Below the pieces are notes generated by a model that was given only the letters and a program-made list of their open reading frames with translations, did no database searches and was not told the DNA's origin. DNA of 64,000 nucleotides. It comes from Gliomastix tumulicola. Lineage: Eukaryota; Ascomycota; Sordariomycetes; Hypocreales; Bionectriaceae. Shown here piece by piece: positions 52,695 through 64,000 of this stretch (the stretch's first letter is position 1; each line of letters begins with the position of its first letter). Location: assembly GCA_001599755.1 (NCBI GenBank), contig BCHX01000008.1:2418001-2482000 (forward strand). The letters run 5' to 3'. The position numbers were made by a program, and so were the translations under genes.

Positions 52695-53578
52695 GTTGAT
52701 CTCCAATCGCGTTTTGTAGGCGGTCGTGAGCGTGCAGAGATGTTCGACTTTGGACTAGGCCTTCTGTATTTCCAATGATACAAGTGGTGCTTTTTCTCGA
52801 AAGGTGAAAGACGCAGGCAGACACAGCAGGCAAGAAGGATAATTTGAGCATTTTAATGCTTTTCTAGGCGTGCACACTCAGGTGTCAGTGCCCAGACGTC
52901 CGTGACAAGCGTATGGTGCTTTCTGCTTATAGACGGTGTCTTGCAACGATACGTGAACAGGTTATGAAAATTTTCAAATATGTGTCATAGTCTACTCTAA
53001 AACAACTGCATCAGTCACACAAACAATACTGGCAAGTTTTGGTCAATATGCATCGGATGTTGGCACTGCTAAGCTCGATACCTGGGCAACATTAGGTCTC
53101 GCTGTAAATGAGCTTTTAATCTTAATCGAATAATACTCCGTCTTTTGATCAATTCGTACCGCGAAATTCAACGGTGTGTGCACCAGAGAGAATCTGTTAT
53201 GATTTCCGTGAGGCATCATTCATAGTAGTGGACGGATGGCGACTGTAGTCTCTCGGTTCCAGCGCATCTCATGTGTTCAAAACTACTTTTCCAAACTTCG
53301 CTTATGAGAGTCAAATGCGCATTCTCACCCAGCTTCAATGTGTATCATCAGCGGGGGCAATTTACCCAATCAAGACGAGTGATTCTTCCAGTGGCGGCTG
53401 ATATATTGGCTTGGCAAGCCGCTGCGCCCCAGTAGCCAGCTGAATGTGAGAATGGGCAAGGCATATCAATCTGCCCAATTACTTCGCTGCGACTTGTCTC
53501 TTCCATGTAAACCTCTTACGACGCCGCAAAAAAATTACGGACCTCTTTTCAGAGCAGAGCAGTTCACTCGTCACCGTC
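52695..53578. other. AT-rich spacer
   Basis: About 880 nt, visibly AT-rich (52900-53200), with no coding feature recognised except a possible extra 5' exon of the small helical gene near 52695-52741. Confidence 0.5.
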
Positions 53579-54571
53579 ATGGACCTCGCTGAAGGCGCTG
53601 GGGATAACACCGACGACGCCTTCGCTCTCGTATTCGACTGGTTCGGACCAGGCGCAGTCGCGGCATGGTATCTCCTCATCCTGTCAATCATCCTCACCTG
53701 GGCCGACAATCCCTGGCGCCGCTTCCCCCTTTCTGCCGACTTCCTCGCCGCGGTGGCCTATCCCGTCGTCGCCGCTTCCTATCTCCTCGCGCGCACGGTC
53801 GAATTCCCGACGCAAGATGATGTCACGGCCGCCTGGGAAGTCTTCGACCTCCATTGCCGCGATATTCGGCTGGGGCGGCCATTTCCGGGCAGCGAGTCCC
53901 CTGCCTTTCCCAAGATCATCGCCATCGACTTTGCCCTCCGCACCGTCGAAATCTTCCTGGGCGTGGCGATCCTGGCATTCCTACGCCTCAGACGGACGAA
54001 GTCAGTGACAGTCGTGCTATCCATAGTGTTCGCCCTGTGCTGCGGCTCAGTGCTGACCCTGGCCGTGAAGACCGGACCGTACCGGGGACTGGCCTTCACG
54101 GCCATCTTCTTGGAGGACATGGTTGGTGTCGAGTACGCCATCATGGTCGGGTTCTTCCCTTTCGGCGTCTGGAAGCTCGCATGGCACGCCGTAGATTGGT
54201 TATGGGGGAAATTACGCGATCCTGCGGAGGCAGCCTTGTGGTGCATCGTCGCCCTCGGCTTAGTTCTGTGTTGCGTTATAGTGCCGGTCGTGGTGTATTT
54301 TTCGATTGGCATCATCCCGGGCAGCATCTTGTGGTTTGACTCGGGCATCCCTTTCACGGACGCAAGCCAAGCAGCTGGGTTTGCAGTCGGGGTGTTGACA
54401 TGCGGGTACAACATTTTCAAGCTATGGAGGCACAGGCTCCAGAGGCACCAAAGGCTCTGGACGCTGGAGGGGGATACATCGCAGCAGATATCCGATACAG
54501 AGTGGGAGGCGCAACAAGCGCGGGACTTGGCAGAGCGGGAGTTACTGTTGATCCCCTCGTGGGCTCTTTGA
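53579..54571 (+). CDS. Polytopic membrane protein of unknown function, 330 aa
   Basis: Single exon beginning MDLAEGAGDN. About seven hydrophobic segments can be seen: GAVAAWYLLILSIILTW, FLAAVAYPVVAASYLLA, ALRTVEIFLGVAILAFL, VTVVLSIVFALCCGSVLTL, YAIMVGFFPFGVWKLAW, WCIVALGLVLCCVIVPVVVY and AGFAVGVLTCGYNIFKLW. A basic RHRLQRHQRLW stretch and an acidic, helical C-terminal tail follow, predicted cytoplasmic. The count and the short loops are compatible with a seven-helix receptor-like fold, but no recognised receptor or transporter motif is present and I do not assign one. Nearest genes give no functional hint. Confidence 0.72.
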   Translation: MDLAEGAGDNTDDAFALVFDWFGPGAVAAWYLLILSIILTWADNPWRRFPLSADFLAAVAYPVVAASYLLARTVEFPTQDDVTAAWEVFDLHCRDIRLGRPFPGSESPAFPKIIAIDFALRTVEIFLGVAILAFLRLRRTKSVTVVLSIVFALCCGSVLTLAVKTGPYRGLAFTAIFLEDMVGVEYAIMVGFFPFGVWKLAWHAVDWLWGKLRDPAEAALWCIVALGLVLCCVIVPVVVYFSIGIIPGSILWFDSGIPFTDASQAAGFAVGVLTCGYNIFKLWRHRLQRHQRLWTLEGDTSQQISDTEWEAQQARDLAERELLLIPSWAL

Positions 54572-56109
54572 GGAGGCCTGCTGCAGGGGGCTTCAAAACT
54601 GCAGTCTGGAGGCGAGAGAAGGGGGGAAATTATGGCATTCGGCGGTTCTGGAGGATATCCAGTCAGAGTAGGGTGTGAAACAACGCAATGATGGAGGCTT
54701 CAATCTGATAAACGATAGCATTGTCACTCTGCGCTTCGCACCCCCATTCGTTGTTGCGAAGAACATTGACAGGATTGACCTTCTGGCAGCACAGGTTTAT
54801 GACTGAATGCTGCTAACAGGAGACAGAAGGAGCGCGTTAGAGAGAATCAGACTGATAGTAGTTCCCAGGCTTGCGGTTCAGGTTATAACTATCGCGGCCA
54901 ACGCTGAGAGTCGTTTCGTCAGGGACGTGTTGCCCACCTTCTAAGCCCGATTCCCGGCCAGTTGAACGATCAACTCAGTCCCGAACTTCTCGACAAACTG
55001 GGGGAATGCTGTATTCGACTTCGCGAACTACAGGATGGGATACTCGGACTGATTCCCTCTAATCCGTCACAAATCAGGACGAGGGATATGAAGCTATTGA
55101 TCACTCGGCTTGAAGGACAATTCCTGAAGGCTACCCCGCTCCCTGCCAAGGTCAATCCCATTTCGTATACGGATGAAGGCGAGGCACGTCGACCGGGACA
55201 CCTACGGTCACTTCTCAGATCCTGGAACTAAGCATACCACCTGGTGCGACGATCGTCGATGTGCCACGGCCTTCGAGCTCGTCCGGACCGCTTATCTCTG
55301 TCGCTTGGCTTGGGGGCGGAACAGCGAGCAGGGACGGAGCGAGCGGCAGGATGAGACGACGGCGAAGGAGATTCACGCCATCTATCACGACCCTCACCAC
55401 AGAGTATCTTAGGCCCCGGCCATGTGATAATAATGGACTATAGATCGGGCCAGCAGGAGCCGAGACATTGGGCGCCTGGACAGAATCTCGGCGGGATGTT
55501 ACCTGGGAAAGGACAGTACAAGACGGCCAGATAAGCAGGTATGAGGAAGGATATAGGACCGGAAGGGATCTTGACTGTGCAGAGTAGAGAGAACTTGAGA
55601 ACATGGGAGCCTGGCTTCCAATGACCAGGGAGCACGAGACAGACGGGAGACACCAGGGACCACTTGTGCAACCATGTGTCCTGCGTGTTCGGATGTGATT
55701 AAGGGAGTACATGTTTAATATCCCATGGTCAGACCTGGCGCACAGTCTCGTCCACACATCTCGGCTCTACAACTTAGTACGACTTTGAGGTCACACGCGG
55801 AGCATTTGCTGACAGGAGCGCCCTCTGTGTAATTGTGTAATTGTGTACCTATACGCCCGCTGTGCCAGATCTCCGATAAGACCCACCCGTGCCTGCCCTC
55901 CAAGGCAACTTCCACTGTGCTCCAAATTCAGCCTCGAATGCCCGACGCCCTCTCGACCTTCACCTTTTCATCACTCCGTTCTTCCTCGCCTTGCTGTGCA
56001 TGAAGTCGCTTCTCGCCAGCCCGCCCGCCGCATCGCACTCCGTAGTTTTTACTACTCGCTCACACCAACATTCCTCGCCAGAAAAGCGCGCAGACGACGT
56101 CAGCACCTC
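54572..56109. other. Gene-poor spacer with one candidate exon
   Basis: Holds the 5' flank of the exonuclease gene. A stretch of about 80 codons at 54962-55231 (QLSPELLDKLGECCIRLREL, LITRLEGQFLKATPLPAK) looks helical and coding-like and is followed in other frames by Arg-rich sequence to about 55440. It could be an exon or a gene remnant; no family recognised. Confidence 0.4.
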
Positions 56110-57497
56110 ATGCAGGGCCAGCCGATTGAGCTGTCAGAGGCTCACGTCTCGAGCCTGCGCCTCCTCGTCCACCCGCCGAATGTGCTCCAGCGCAAGGGCT
56201 TCGCCCTCGGGCAGCTGAGCACGATTGAGCTGGAGAAGAAGAGACGCTGCGGCTGCTGCCATAAGAGTATCTCTCTCCCCCGCGTCCCGATGCGCTTAGC
56301 ATATCGTCGCTGGAAATGAAGACTGACGAATGGTTCTAGCTGTCGGGAAATGGGACTACGAGAGGGCCCAGAAGAAGGCTGACACCGACGAGCTTTCTGA
56401 CCCTCCCGTCGGGTCTCTGGCTCTCTCTGAGCCGGCACCATCGTCGCCGCCGCCTCTCGCTACGATCACCACGGACCAGCAGCTCACTGCCATCCTCCAG
56501 AATGCTTCCCCCGCCGAACCGCAAGGTCAAGGCCGAGGAAGGGGGAAAGGGAGCGGCAAGGGCGGTAAGGACAAGGAGGAAGTCATGCGCTGCCAGTTCC
56601 ATCCAGGCCCAGTCCAAAGCGGCGTATGTTCGCCCCCGTCGCTGTCTCTCTCTCTCTACCCATCCATACTGACCATCCAAACCCACGCTCCAGCGCTGGG
56701 CCTGCTGCCACAACTCCCTCATGTCCAAGCCCTGCACCAAGCAGCCCGCGCACACGCCGCGCCTCTACGCCGACCGCGAGCTCGAAGACCAGTGGCGCTT
56801 CTACCCAACGCCGTACCGCCGCGACGACGAAGCCGACGCCGCCGCAGCCGTCTCGATCGACTGCGAGATGGGCGTCAACGACTACGGCGAGTCGGAGCTC
56901 ATCCGCGTGTCCGTGATCGACTACTTCTCCGGCGTCGTCCTGCTCGACAAGCTCGTCTGGCCCGACGTCAAGATGAGCCACTGGAACACGCGCTTCTCGG
57001 GCGTCTCGGCGCGCGACATGAACGAGGCCCGGCGCCGGCGGACGTGCCTCTTTGGCAGGGCCGCCGCGCGCCGCGCCATCTGGGACTTTGTCAGCCCGGA
57101 GACGATCGTCATCGGGCACGCCGCGCACGGGGACCTTGCCTCGCTGCGCTGGATTCACCGCCGCGTCGTCGACACGCTCATCATCGAGGAGGACGCCGTG
57201 CGACGGGAGAAGGCGCGGCGCGAGAGGGAGGAGGAGCGGAAGCAGAGAGAGCGGGAGGAGCAGGGTGAGACGGCGGAGGAGGGCACTGTGGAGGGCGCTG
57301 CGGAGGAGGAGGAGGAGAAGCAGCTGCAGGAGAAGCCCAAGGAGCCCCCGCCGCCCATGGGTCTCAAGGCGCTGGCCAAGGAGCGCCTCGACCGGACGAT
57401 CCAGATCAAGGGCCGGGGTCACGACAGCGTCGAGGATGCGATTGCCACGCGGGACCTGCTGCACTGGCACATTACCAACCGGTTCAAGGTGAACTAG
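56110..57497 (+). CDS. DEDDh 3'-5' RNA exonuclease (REX3/REXO-like), 414 aa
   Basis: Three exons: 56110-56266, 56340-56623, 56694-57497; introns 73 and 70 nt. The middle part has a Cys/His cluster (RCQFHPGPV then WACCHNS, completed by splicing) typical of fungal REXO proteins. The C-terminal exonuclease domain carries the DEDD acids: SIDCEMG (first Asp-Glu), GHAAHGDLASL (second Asp), and HDSVEDAIATRD with the catalytic His and last Asp. An inserted, highly charged helix (REREEERKQREREEQGE) sits between the last two motifs, longer than usual. The role is trimming of structured RNA 3' ends (snRNA, rRNA, RNase MRP RNA in yeast Rex3). Upstream exons may exist; 56110 is the first in-frame ATG. Confidence 0.85.
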
Positions 57498-58168
57498 TGA
57501 TTCATTCTCTCTCGGGACAGGGGCGCGCGGCTTAAAACGATGGCATGATGGGAAAGGCTTTATTTGATTTTGGTGCTTTTCATTCACTGCGGGCGGCTTA
57601 GAGATACGACTTTCTAATAGATGTAGGCGATCCGGACTTCATCATTCAAGCATGCTGTGGCCGCGATTTTTTGCTTACGATCAGTCGGGGGGGTCCAATT
57701 ACTGGCCATTGCGAGACTGTGCCAGATTCGGGCAGAGGCCTGTCTGTGTGTTGCCACTTCGTGCCACCTTACTCCAGGTATCGCCTCATCGGACGAATTA
57801 GGCTCATCATCACGTACGACCCGGATCTTATCGCCTTGATTTCTGTCGCTCGAACGTCCGACGCGAGACACCTGAACTGACTCTCGTGACTGAGTGACGA
57901 CTCGCCGTTGGGTGCCACCAGCTTCGCATGTGTCCTACCCTACAACACAACCGACTCTTCAACCACAAGCGTGACATTCCCGGCTTCAATGATTCTAATT
58001 CATGCAATTCGAGTGATCCTTCATGTGAGAACAAATGGGAGATCATATTGGAAGTCACTAAGGACATCTTCCATGTTGTGAGGCGGAATGAACTCGATCA
58101 ATTACCTTACACTATTAAACGGGAGACTAAAAGTTGTATGCACACCACGTATCGAACATCACACCACC
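57498..58168. other. Convergent 3' spacer
   Basis: Between the exonuclease and SDR genes; nothing recognised. Confidence 0.5.
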
Positions 58169-59231
58169 TCACACATACTCCTTGACCTGCTTCTCGCTCC
58201 ATTCCCAAAAGGCCGCGGACGTGCCATGCCCGCCCTCCTCCTTGCTCGTGCCGGCCAGCTTGAGATCCGGCCGGACCGTCAGGAACCGACCCCAGGGACC
58301 AACTACACCCAAACGTCAGCACAAACATTCATGAAATCAAGGACGGTAGGAGACACTGCAACTCACCCCATTCCCCAGACTTCTCCGCCGTGACGTCCGG
58401 CGACAAGCCGGCAAACAGCTCGGTGTAGGCCCCGTAGATGCTCGGATGCAGGACAAAGGTCCGCAGCAGCCGCGACGCGAGCCACCCTTGCGTGCGCCAC
58501 AGGTCCGAGTTGAGGTTCCCCGGGTTCAGCGGGACGCTCAGCACGCCGTCGGCGGTGGTGTGGCGCACCGCGTACTCGACGCCGTGGAGGTAGTTGCCGG
58601 CCTTGCTGAGCGCGTAGCAGACGAAGTTGGACTTGTCGGCGCGGGCGTCGACCTCGGCCATGTCGACGCCGCCCGTGGGCACCATGGGGACCATCTCGGC
58701 GGCCGAGGAGGCGACCCAGACGACGCGGACGGTGCCCCTGGGGGCCAGCTCCTTGGCCGTGGACGCGAGGAGCGGGGTGAGGAGCTTGGTGAGGAGGAAC
58801 GGGCCGACGTTGTTGACGCCCTGCTGCAGCTCGTAGCCCTGCGCGGTGCGGGATCCGGGGGCCGGGAGCATGACGCCCGCGTTGTTGAAGAGCACGTCGA
58901 GGCGCTGCTCCGTCGCGAGGAAGCGCTGGGCGGCGGCCTTGACGGCGTGGAGGTCCGCGAGGTCGAGCGGGAGGAACACGAGGGCGCCCTTGGAGTCCGG
59001 GTGGGCGTCGCGGATGGCGGCGATGGCGGCGTTGGCCTTCGCCTCGTCGCGGGCGGCGACGTGGATGCGGGCGTTCTTGGCGTAGAGCAGCTGGGCCAGC
59101 TCCTTGCCGACGCCCGTGTTGGCGCCCGTGATGAGGTAGACGCGGCCGCTGAGGTCCGGGAGCTGCTTCTCGGTGAAGGCCGGCTTTGGCGGGAAGGCCG
59201 CCGAGAGCATGTCCAGCATGTGCCAGCCCAT
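58169..59231 (-). CDS. Short-chain dehydrogenase/reductase, retinol-dehydrogenase/WW-oxidoreductase-like, 332 aa
   Basis: Two exons on the minus strand, 58367-59231 and 58169-58302, with a 64-nt intron. The start at 59231 (MGWHMLDMLSAAFPP) is preferred over an upstream in-frame codon that is not ATG. Cofactor motif TGANTGVGKE, NNAGVM, and the YALSKAG catalytic Tyr/Lys are present; the typical C-terminus FLTVRPDLKL ... FWEWSEKQVKEYV comes from exon 2. The subfamily (around 320-340 residues, FWxWxExQV ending) is common in ascomycetes near metabolic genes, with mostly unknown substrates. NAD(P)-dependent, no signal peptide. GC-rich gene; the antisense open frame across it is a shadow. Confidence 0.88.
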
Positions 59232-61745
59232 GGTTTTTTTTTGTTTGTTCAGATAGGGGACTAGTAGTTGAAACAAAAATTGATTGAGGTGCTGCAGGGA
59301 CCGGATGCAGGGGAGACACTTGTGGCTTGCTGCGGTGCGCAGATGGACGGGACGCCGTGCGACCTGACTTCGTTTTATGCAGAGCTCAGTCTGCTATGGA
59401 GAGTCGAAACCCGCGGGATTGGGGATCACTGGCAAGTTTGCGACCTGTGACTGACCTCGCATCCGGATAACTCTTGCTGCAGGTCGGGCTATTCAGTGAC
59501 GCCGACGGAGTGGAATGATGGCTGAATTTGAGTCGGAGGTTGGGAAAGGGAAAGGAAAGTCGGATCATGTTTGGAACCTCCCTTCCCCCCTAATGGATCG
59601 AGTGATGAAGGGGCATGCTGCAGATCGCCATCGTGAGGGGGAAGGCCACGGGCGGAAGGGAGAGAGACAGGACAGGCTTAGCGGGCAAGATCAACGGGCG
59701 ACGGCAGTGCACCCCGGCTGGTCAGGCAAATCAGGCCTTCTGGGGAGGGTACTTGGTGCGCGGTGGTCATTGGCTGGTGCATGTGACTAGCAGGCAAAAA
59801 GGCGCCTCGCGTGGTGATTTTCAGCAGTCCAGACCTCGGATGGCGGATTGCCGCTGCAGGTGTGATATCATATGTCTTGGAGCACTGAGACATGCAGCTG
59901 CGGTGCTGTTTTCTTGAGGTTAGACGCGTTTTTGTCCTTATCTTATCAGTGCCTCCCTACTTGGTACACAGAGGTATGGACCTTGCGAGTAGCGCCGAAT
60001 TAGAGGGAGGGTGCTGCCATCGTCCGAGGCCTCTAAAGGACGGGAGCTATGAGAATGGAGGCATCATCGACGTAAAAACGAATGCGAGCGCGACGAAAAC
60101 ATCCGGAGTTCAGAGACATCGCGTGCATCACATATTAACTGCCCACTCCATGTGGCATTGATTGTCTCCGTCTCGGCAGCGACCGAAAGTCAGACGGGAA
60201 TCGAGCGGCGCGGCCGAATTCTGTCAAACTGACCAAAGCACAGCGCTGAGGTGCCTTATCTTATCGGGCGCGCTACTGCTCCAGTGCAGTATCGGGATCG
60301 CTGCAGCATCTCGACCACTGTAACCATCCACATCACCCCATCACCACATCGCCGACCATCAACTCTGTCTGTCTGTCCACCCCAACACGTGTCCCTCTCT
60401 CCCTTGCTCAATTCGGCATCTGCCGGCTCTGATTCACATGCTGGTCCTCACCCTTCCGGATCCAGGCTGTGCTTCATATTCGCCTGGGGGCAGGCAGCCC
60501 CTCTCGTTTACGCACCACTGACAGCCCTGGCAGTTGGCACCGCGGCAGCATGCACAGCGCGCGAAGCACCGAAGAATGGTTCGCATCCGCGTGGGTGGAT
60601 GCCTGTAGGACGCAGAAGAAGGCGACCAGAAAATAGGAGCGCCCAGTGCGGCGCAGCGCTGGCGACCCCGGGTATACGGCAGAAAAGGGGACAAGCCAGA
60701 CCCAGCTCGAACGAAGTCTCACGCCACAGGGACCCAATAGCTGCAGGCTGTCAGCCACTGACGAAGGGGGGGGATGGGATGCTGCAGCTATCTTGTCAAT
60801 CACTTCTTCATCTGAAGATTGAGGTCGACATCCCCGTCTGCAAGGCGTGAACGCGCCGTGGTGGCCTTTCTGCAGAGGAGCGTTTTCGACAGATGCCTTG
60901 AAGAGAAGGAGAGTGCTGCAGAAGGGGTGCAATTTCCGACCAGACTCATGTCGATGCTTGGCGGTCAATGCCCAGGCGAGCCCAGAAGAAGCCAGCCTCT
61001 GCCCTAAGCGAGCCGATGCGCAGCCAGTCGCCTCGGCACCGAAGAGACAAGGTCGAGTCGCCGCGGGCACACCGAGTCGACTGGACATCTCGACGGCATC
61101 TTCAGTAGAACCAGCACCGAAAAGAGTTCATCTGATCATGCTCTCCAGCCCGTCAAGCCAGAGAAAACTCACCAGAATGCCCCTCGAAGCCTTGGACACC
61201 CCCCGGAGGATTCCCTGACAGTCCAGGGCTAGTCCCCTTTCGAGGCAAAGCGCCTCTGGCAGGATGCAAGGCAGGACGACGCTTGACCGCTTCCAGCCGC
61301 TCTCCCACTTTCCTTCAAAAGGCCCGAGAGCCAGAACCAGGGGCCAAGAAGCAGAGAAAAAAATTAAGAGCGAAAATAGAGTCACGATGCCTGCAAATAA
61401 ATACGGGATGGCCTTCCGGGGATGCTCCACCGTCCCTGGTGACTCTTCTCTCTCTTCTCGTCCTCTTTCGTTCACGCATATTATTATACGGTACTAATAA
61501 TTACCAGTCCTTCGTTTTTTTTCTCTGTATTTTGTCGTTTCTGCCTGCGCGTCTGCCTGCGCCCACGTTCGCTACTGCACCAGTCACTCGTTCACACGCA
61601 CACATATAATAATATTCGTCAGATCGCACATATTTTTTCGGGTCATCATACGAGATCGCGTTGGGAGGGTATCCGTCGAACCGCCGATCACTGCTCAAAT
61701 CGTTAAGCAGGAAAGACTTCGGGCACTGTTAGACCAGGACTCGGG
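59232..61745. other. 2.5-kb gene-poor divergent spacer
   Basis: Largest spacer in the window. Overlapping open frames on both strands between 60250 and 61220 (up to about 200 codons) show no domain, signal peptide or splice-consistent model. It presumably holds the promoters and long 5' leader of the gene at 61746; a T-rich block lies at 61509-61530. An undetected ncRNA cannot be excluded. Confidence 0.5.
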
Positions 61746-63397
61746 ATGGCCTCACTCGGGATGGCCTCGGGCCTGCTGTCCCTTCTTCCGTTGGCCGGGC
61801 TCGCCTCTGCCTCGCAGTGGACTGTCACGTCCTACATCGTCGATGTTCCTACTACCTCGACATACACCTACTACGACTTCGACACGACATACACGTACGC
61901 CGTCTCCAGTCCGTCTCTTCACGTGGTGCGCACACACATCGCTAACACTGGTGCCAATGCAGAACAACGGAGACAGATTACCTCTACCTTCCCCTGAGCC
62001 CCGACGTCACCCCGGGCCCATCCGCCGGCACATACACCTACACCTCTACCGACAGCTACGATGATCTTAAGGTCGTCAACGTGTACCTCGAGTATGAGGA
62101 GGTCGACTCGGAGGACATCATGTCGGAGGACGAGTACCTGGACGGCTTCTACAATGACGATAATCCGTACACGGCCTACTTGATGCCAATCGCCTACACT
62201 GCCCCGTCCTCGTGCCCGACGGCGTTCACGTGGAGCACCTACACCCAGATTTACTTCCCCACGGAGGTTGTCCGCGCTGGCCTCATCACGCCCGTCAGCG
62301 AGGAGTCCGTCACGAGCACGTACCGCGGCTCGTCCACAGTCTACGTCTCGGCCTACCTCGAGTACGACTCCAAATCCCTGACCGTGGACATCACCGACGA
62401 CTTCATCTACACGTGGTACGTCGCCTACTGCACGGACCCGGCCCCGTACTACGACACCATCACCACCACCGCCACCGCCACCGCCACGTCCACCAGGACC
62501 GGCGCAGGAACCTCCCAGACCGGCAGCAGCGACCCCTCGGAGCCAACGCGCAGCCGGTTCGGCATCGAGCAGTGCGACAGCCTCATGAGCTGCGGCTGGC
62601 TGACGACGGCGCTCATCGTCATCGCCGCCGTCCTCCCGGCCATCTTCCTGCTCGGCTTCCTCGAGTCGTACTTGTGGTTCCGCCGCCTGATGACGGGCAA
62701 GAGCGCGCTCCGCTTCGGCACAGTCTGCTGGATGTTCCTGCTGCTCCCCGTCATCTGCCTCACGCGCCGCACGCCCGCGCGCGACGCCAACACCCAGGGC
62801 CGGCTCAGGGAGCTGTGGAAGGACACGTCGTTCGGCACCGCGCTGGGCCTGTGGTTCCGGTACGGCTTCCGCCACAAGTATCCCGTCGAGCTCCTGGGCG
62901 AGCACCCGGCGTACGCCAACGACTTCCCGAGCAAGGAGGTCGACACGCAGCAGCAGCAGCAGCAGCAGCCCATCGGGTATGGTCTCCCTGCGCCCAGGCA
63001 CAGCACGGCGCCCGGGCAGCCCCCGCTGGTGTACTATGCGACCACGTCAGCCGGTGGCCAAGGTCCTACCCAAGTCGCGCCGATGCCGCCTCCGGGTGGC
63101 GCGGGTGGTGTCCCTTCTTACTACCCGCAGTACCCGCCGCAGGCCGTGTATGCGCCCATGCAGCAGCAGCAGCAGCAGCAGCAGCAGAGGCCGTACAGGC
63201 AGAGCCGGAGGAGCGGACGCGGGCCCGTGTCGACGGTGAGCTCGCCCAGTCCCGTGTCGGAGCACGCGGAGCCGGCGACGGACGGGGCGAGGGGGGATGT
63301 GTCGCCGCCTGCTGTGCCGAGTGAGCCTGTGACGAAGCCGCCGCCTCCGCCTGGGCAGGGCGATGAGGCTGGTCCGTCGGGACAGAGCAGAGATTGA
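61746..63397 (+). CDS. Secretory-pathway membrane protein with Tyr/Thr-rich ectodomain and Q-rich cytoplasmic tail, 527 aa
   Basis: Two exons, 61746-61894 and 61963-63397, joined over a 68-nt intron (GTACGC donor, GCTAAC branch, TGCAG acceptor). A signal peptide (about residues 1-22, ending ASAS) precedes an extracellular beta-rich region with many Tyr/Thr and acidic residues (YLEYEEVDSEDI). A TATATATST linker follows, then two close membrane helices (TALIVIAAVLPAIFLLGFLE, FGTVCWMFLLLPVICL). The long cytoplasmic tail contains two poly-Gln runs (about 62947-62968 and 63160-63187) and proline-rich segments ending PPPPPGQ. Comparable ascomycete proteins are uncharacterised; the layout suggests a surface protein with a signalling or scaffold tail. 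Two in-frame ATGs (61746 and 61761) are possible starts. Confidence 0.8.
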
Positions 63398-64000
63398 GGG
63401 AGGATGGAGAAGCACTGTGAGGGGAAGGGGTGATATTCACGGACGTAATAAAAGAGGGGGAAACACCACTTGGTTTTAAAAGGAAGGGGGACGACGAGAA
63501 GGTGGGAAAAACAAGGGAGGCATATGTCTAGCGCCAGCGCCTGTTTTGACTGCATGATTGTTCATCTCTAGCCATGATGATACCCGATATCTTTAATCAA
63601 CACATCGTAATGCCCGTCTCACGCCCGTCTCTCTCCGCGAAACCTGTTTCCCTCCCCCCCCCTCCACGTGTCTTCACAGCGAACCCCCAACACCAGCTAA
63701 GAAAGAAACCATCACATCATCCAACCTTCCCCCTCCCCCTTCCATCCACCATCCACCACACTAAACCGCCCAGACAGGCAGGACAAGAAGCCGATCCAGA
63801 CCAGCAGAGGGGCAAGCTCGCACCCTGCATGAGCCATTTTTTTTTATCAGATCATCTAATCAATCTGATAAAATTTTCACCTCTCTCCGCCTGCTCTCCC
63901 GTGATTCGACGACGCCACGCTTCGGCTCATTTTCGTGCGGTCCACACCCCCCCGACGTCGGCAGAGCGACAACACTCGCTACTACTAGTGCAAGCCACGG
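63398..64000. other. 3' flank to the window edge
   Basis: Pyrimidine-rich and T-rich runs (63655-63662, 63720-63750, 63838-63845); no gene seen before the edge. Confidence 0.5.

Noticed and set aside
56583..57587. 334-codon open frame on minus
   Set aside because: Leu/Arg-rich antisense shadow of the exonuclease gene.
58446..59264. 272-codon open frame on plus
   Set aside because: Antisense shadow of the short-chain dehydrogenase gene, dominated by Gly/Val/Arg.
60251..61220. Overlapping frames of up to 200 codons on both strands
   Set aside because: No domain, signal peptide or splice-consistent model; composition like the surrounding spacer.
61919..63001. 360-codon open frame on minus
   Set aside because: Antisense shadow of the membrane-protein gene at 61746.
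62947..63187. CAG-repeat runs as possible independent repeat elements
   Set aside because: They encode poly-Gln within the cytoplasmic tail of the gene at 61746 and need no other explanation.
1..64000. CRISPR array, rRNA or tRNA genes, intact transposon
   Set aside because: No regularly spaced direct repeats, rRNA-like blocks or terminal-repeat elements were recognised by eye; a tRNA scan and transposon search would be needed to exclude small or degraded ones.

Overview
The window looks like nuclear DNA of a filamentous ascomycete (Pezizomycotina, most likely a Sordariomycete). Most genes carry one to seven short GT-AG introns of about 50-100 nt with CTGAC/CTAAC-type branch sites. The gene families are also typically fungal: Zn2Cys6 regulators, a HET-domain protein, a SIT-family siderophore transporter, a GPI-anchored Ser/Thr-rich wall protein and a CBM18-chitin deacetylase. 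I re-spliced the multi-exon genes by hand; exon coordinates are given where reading phase, splice signals and family homology agree. There are no RNA genes, CRISPR arrays or intact transposons that I could see.

Layout. 1-9.3 kb: the end of the coatomer beta-prime gene, a small Cys-rich protein, a large Zn2Cys6 regulator, a cell-surface single-pass protein, a polytopic membrane protein and a GPI protein. 10.6-14.3 kb: a chitin deacetylase and a SIT-type siderophore transporter broken by one in-frame stop codon. 15.0-21.6 kb (module A): Zn2Cys6 regulator TF1, a xylose-isomerase-like TIM-barrel protein, a frameshifted phytanoyl-CoA-dioxygenase-like (PhyH) relic and two broken sugar-transporter (MFS) relics. 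21.9-33.2 kb: a secreted asparaginase-family protein with an altered catalytic motif, a secreted epoxide hydrolase, a cytochrome P450, a nitrilase and a HET protein. 33.8-44.5 kb (module B): an intact PhyH oxygenase, an intronless fusion of a TIM-barrel isomerase/epimerase with a Gfo/Idh/MocA dehydrogenase, a second intronless Gfo/Idh/MocA dehydrogenase, an intact MFS sugar transporter and Zn2Cys6 regulator TF2. 45-63.4 kb: ordinary accessory and housekeeping genes (a C2H2-like nuclear protein, two short-chain dehydrogenases, an alpha/beta hydrolase, a DEDDh RNA exonuclease, and membrane proteins) separated by gene-poor spacers.

How it may work together. Modules A and B contain the same set (regulator, TIM-barrel sugar enzyme, PhyH oxygenase, MFS sugar transporter), partly in divergent promoter pairs. 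TF1 and TF2 share a 29-nt micro-exon and a 262-nt exon of identical length and phase. I infer a sugar or glycoside catabolic cluster that exists as a decaying and an intact paralogous version less than 15 kb apart. Transporter plus Gfo/Idh/MocA dehydrogenase plus TIM-barrel isomerase resembles bacterial routes that oxidise a sugar or glycoside to a keto-sugar and then isomerise or cleave it; the substrate cannot be read from the sequence. The hydrolytic enzymes between the modules (nitrilase, asparaginase, epoxide hydrolase, P450) could process aglycones, which is speculative.
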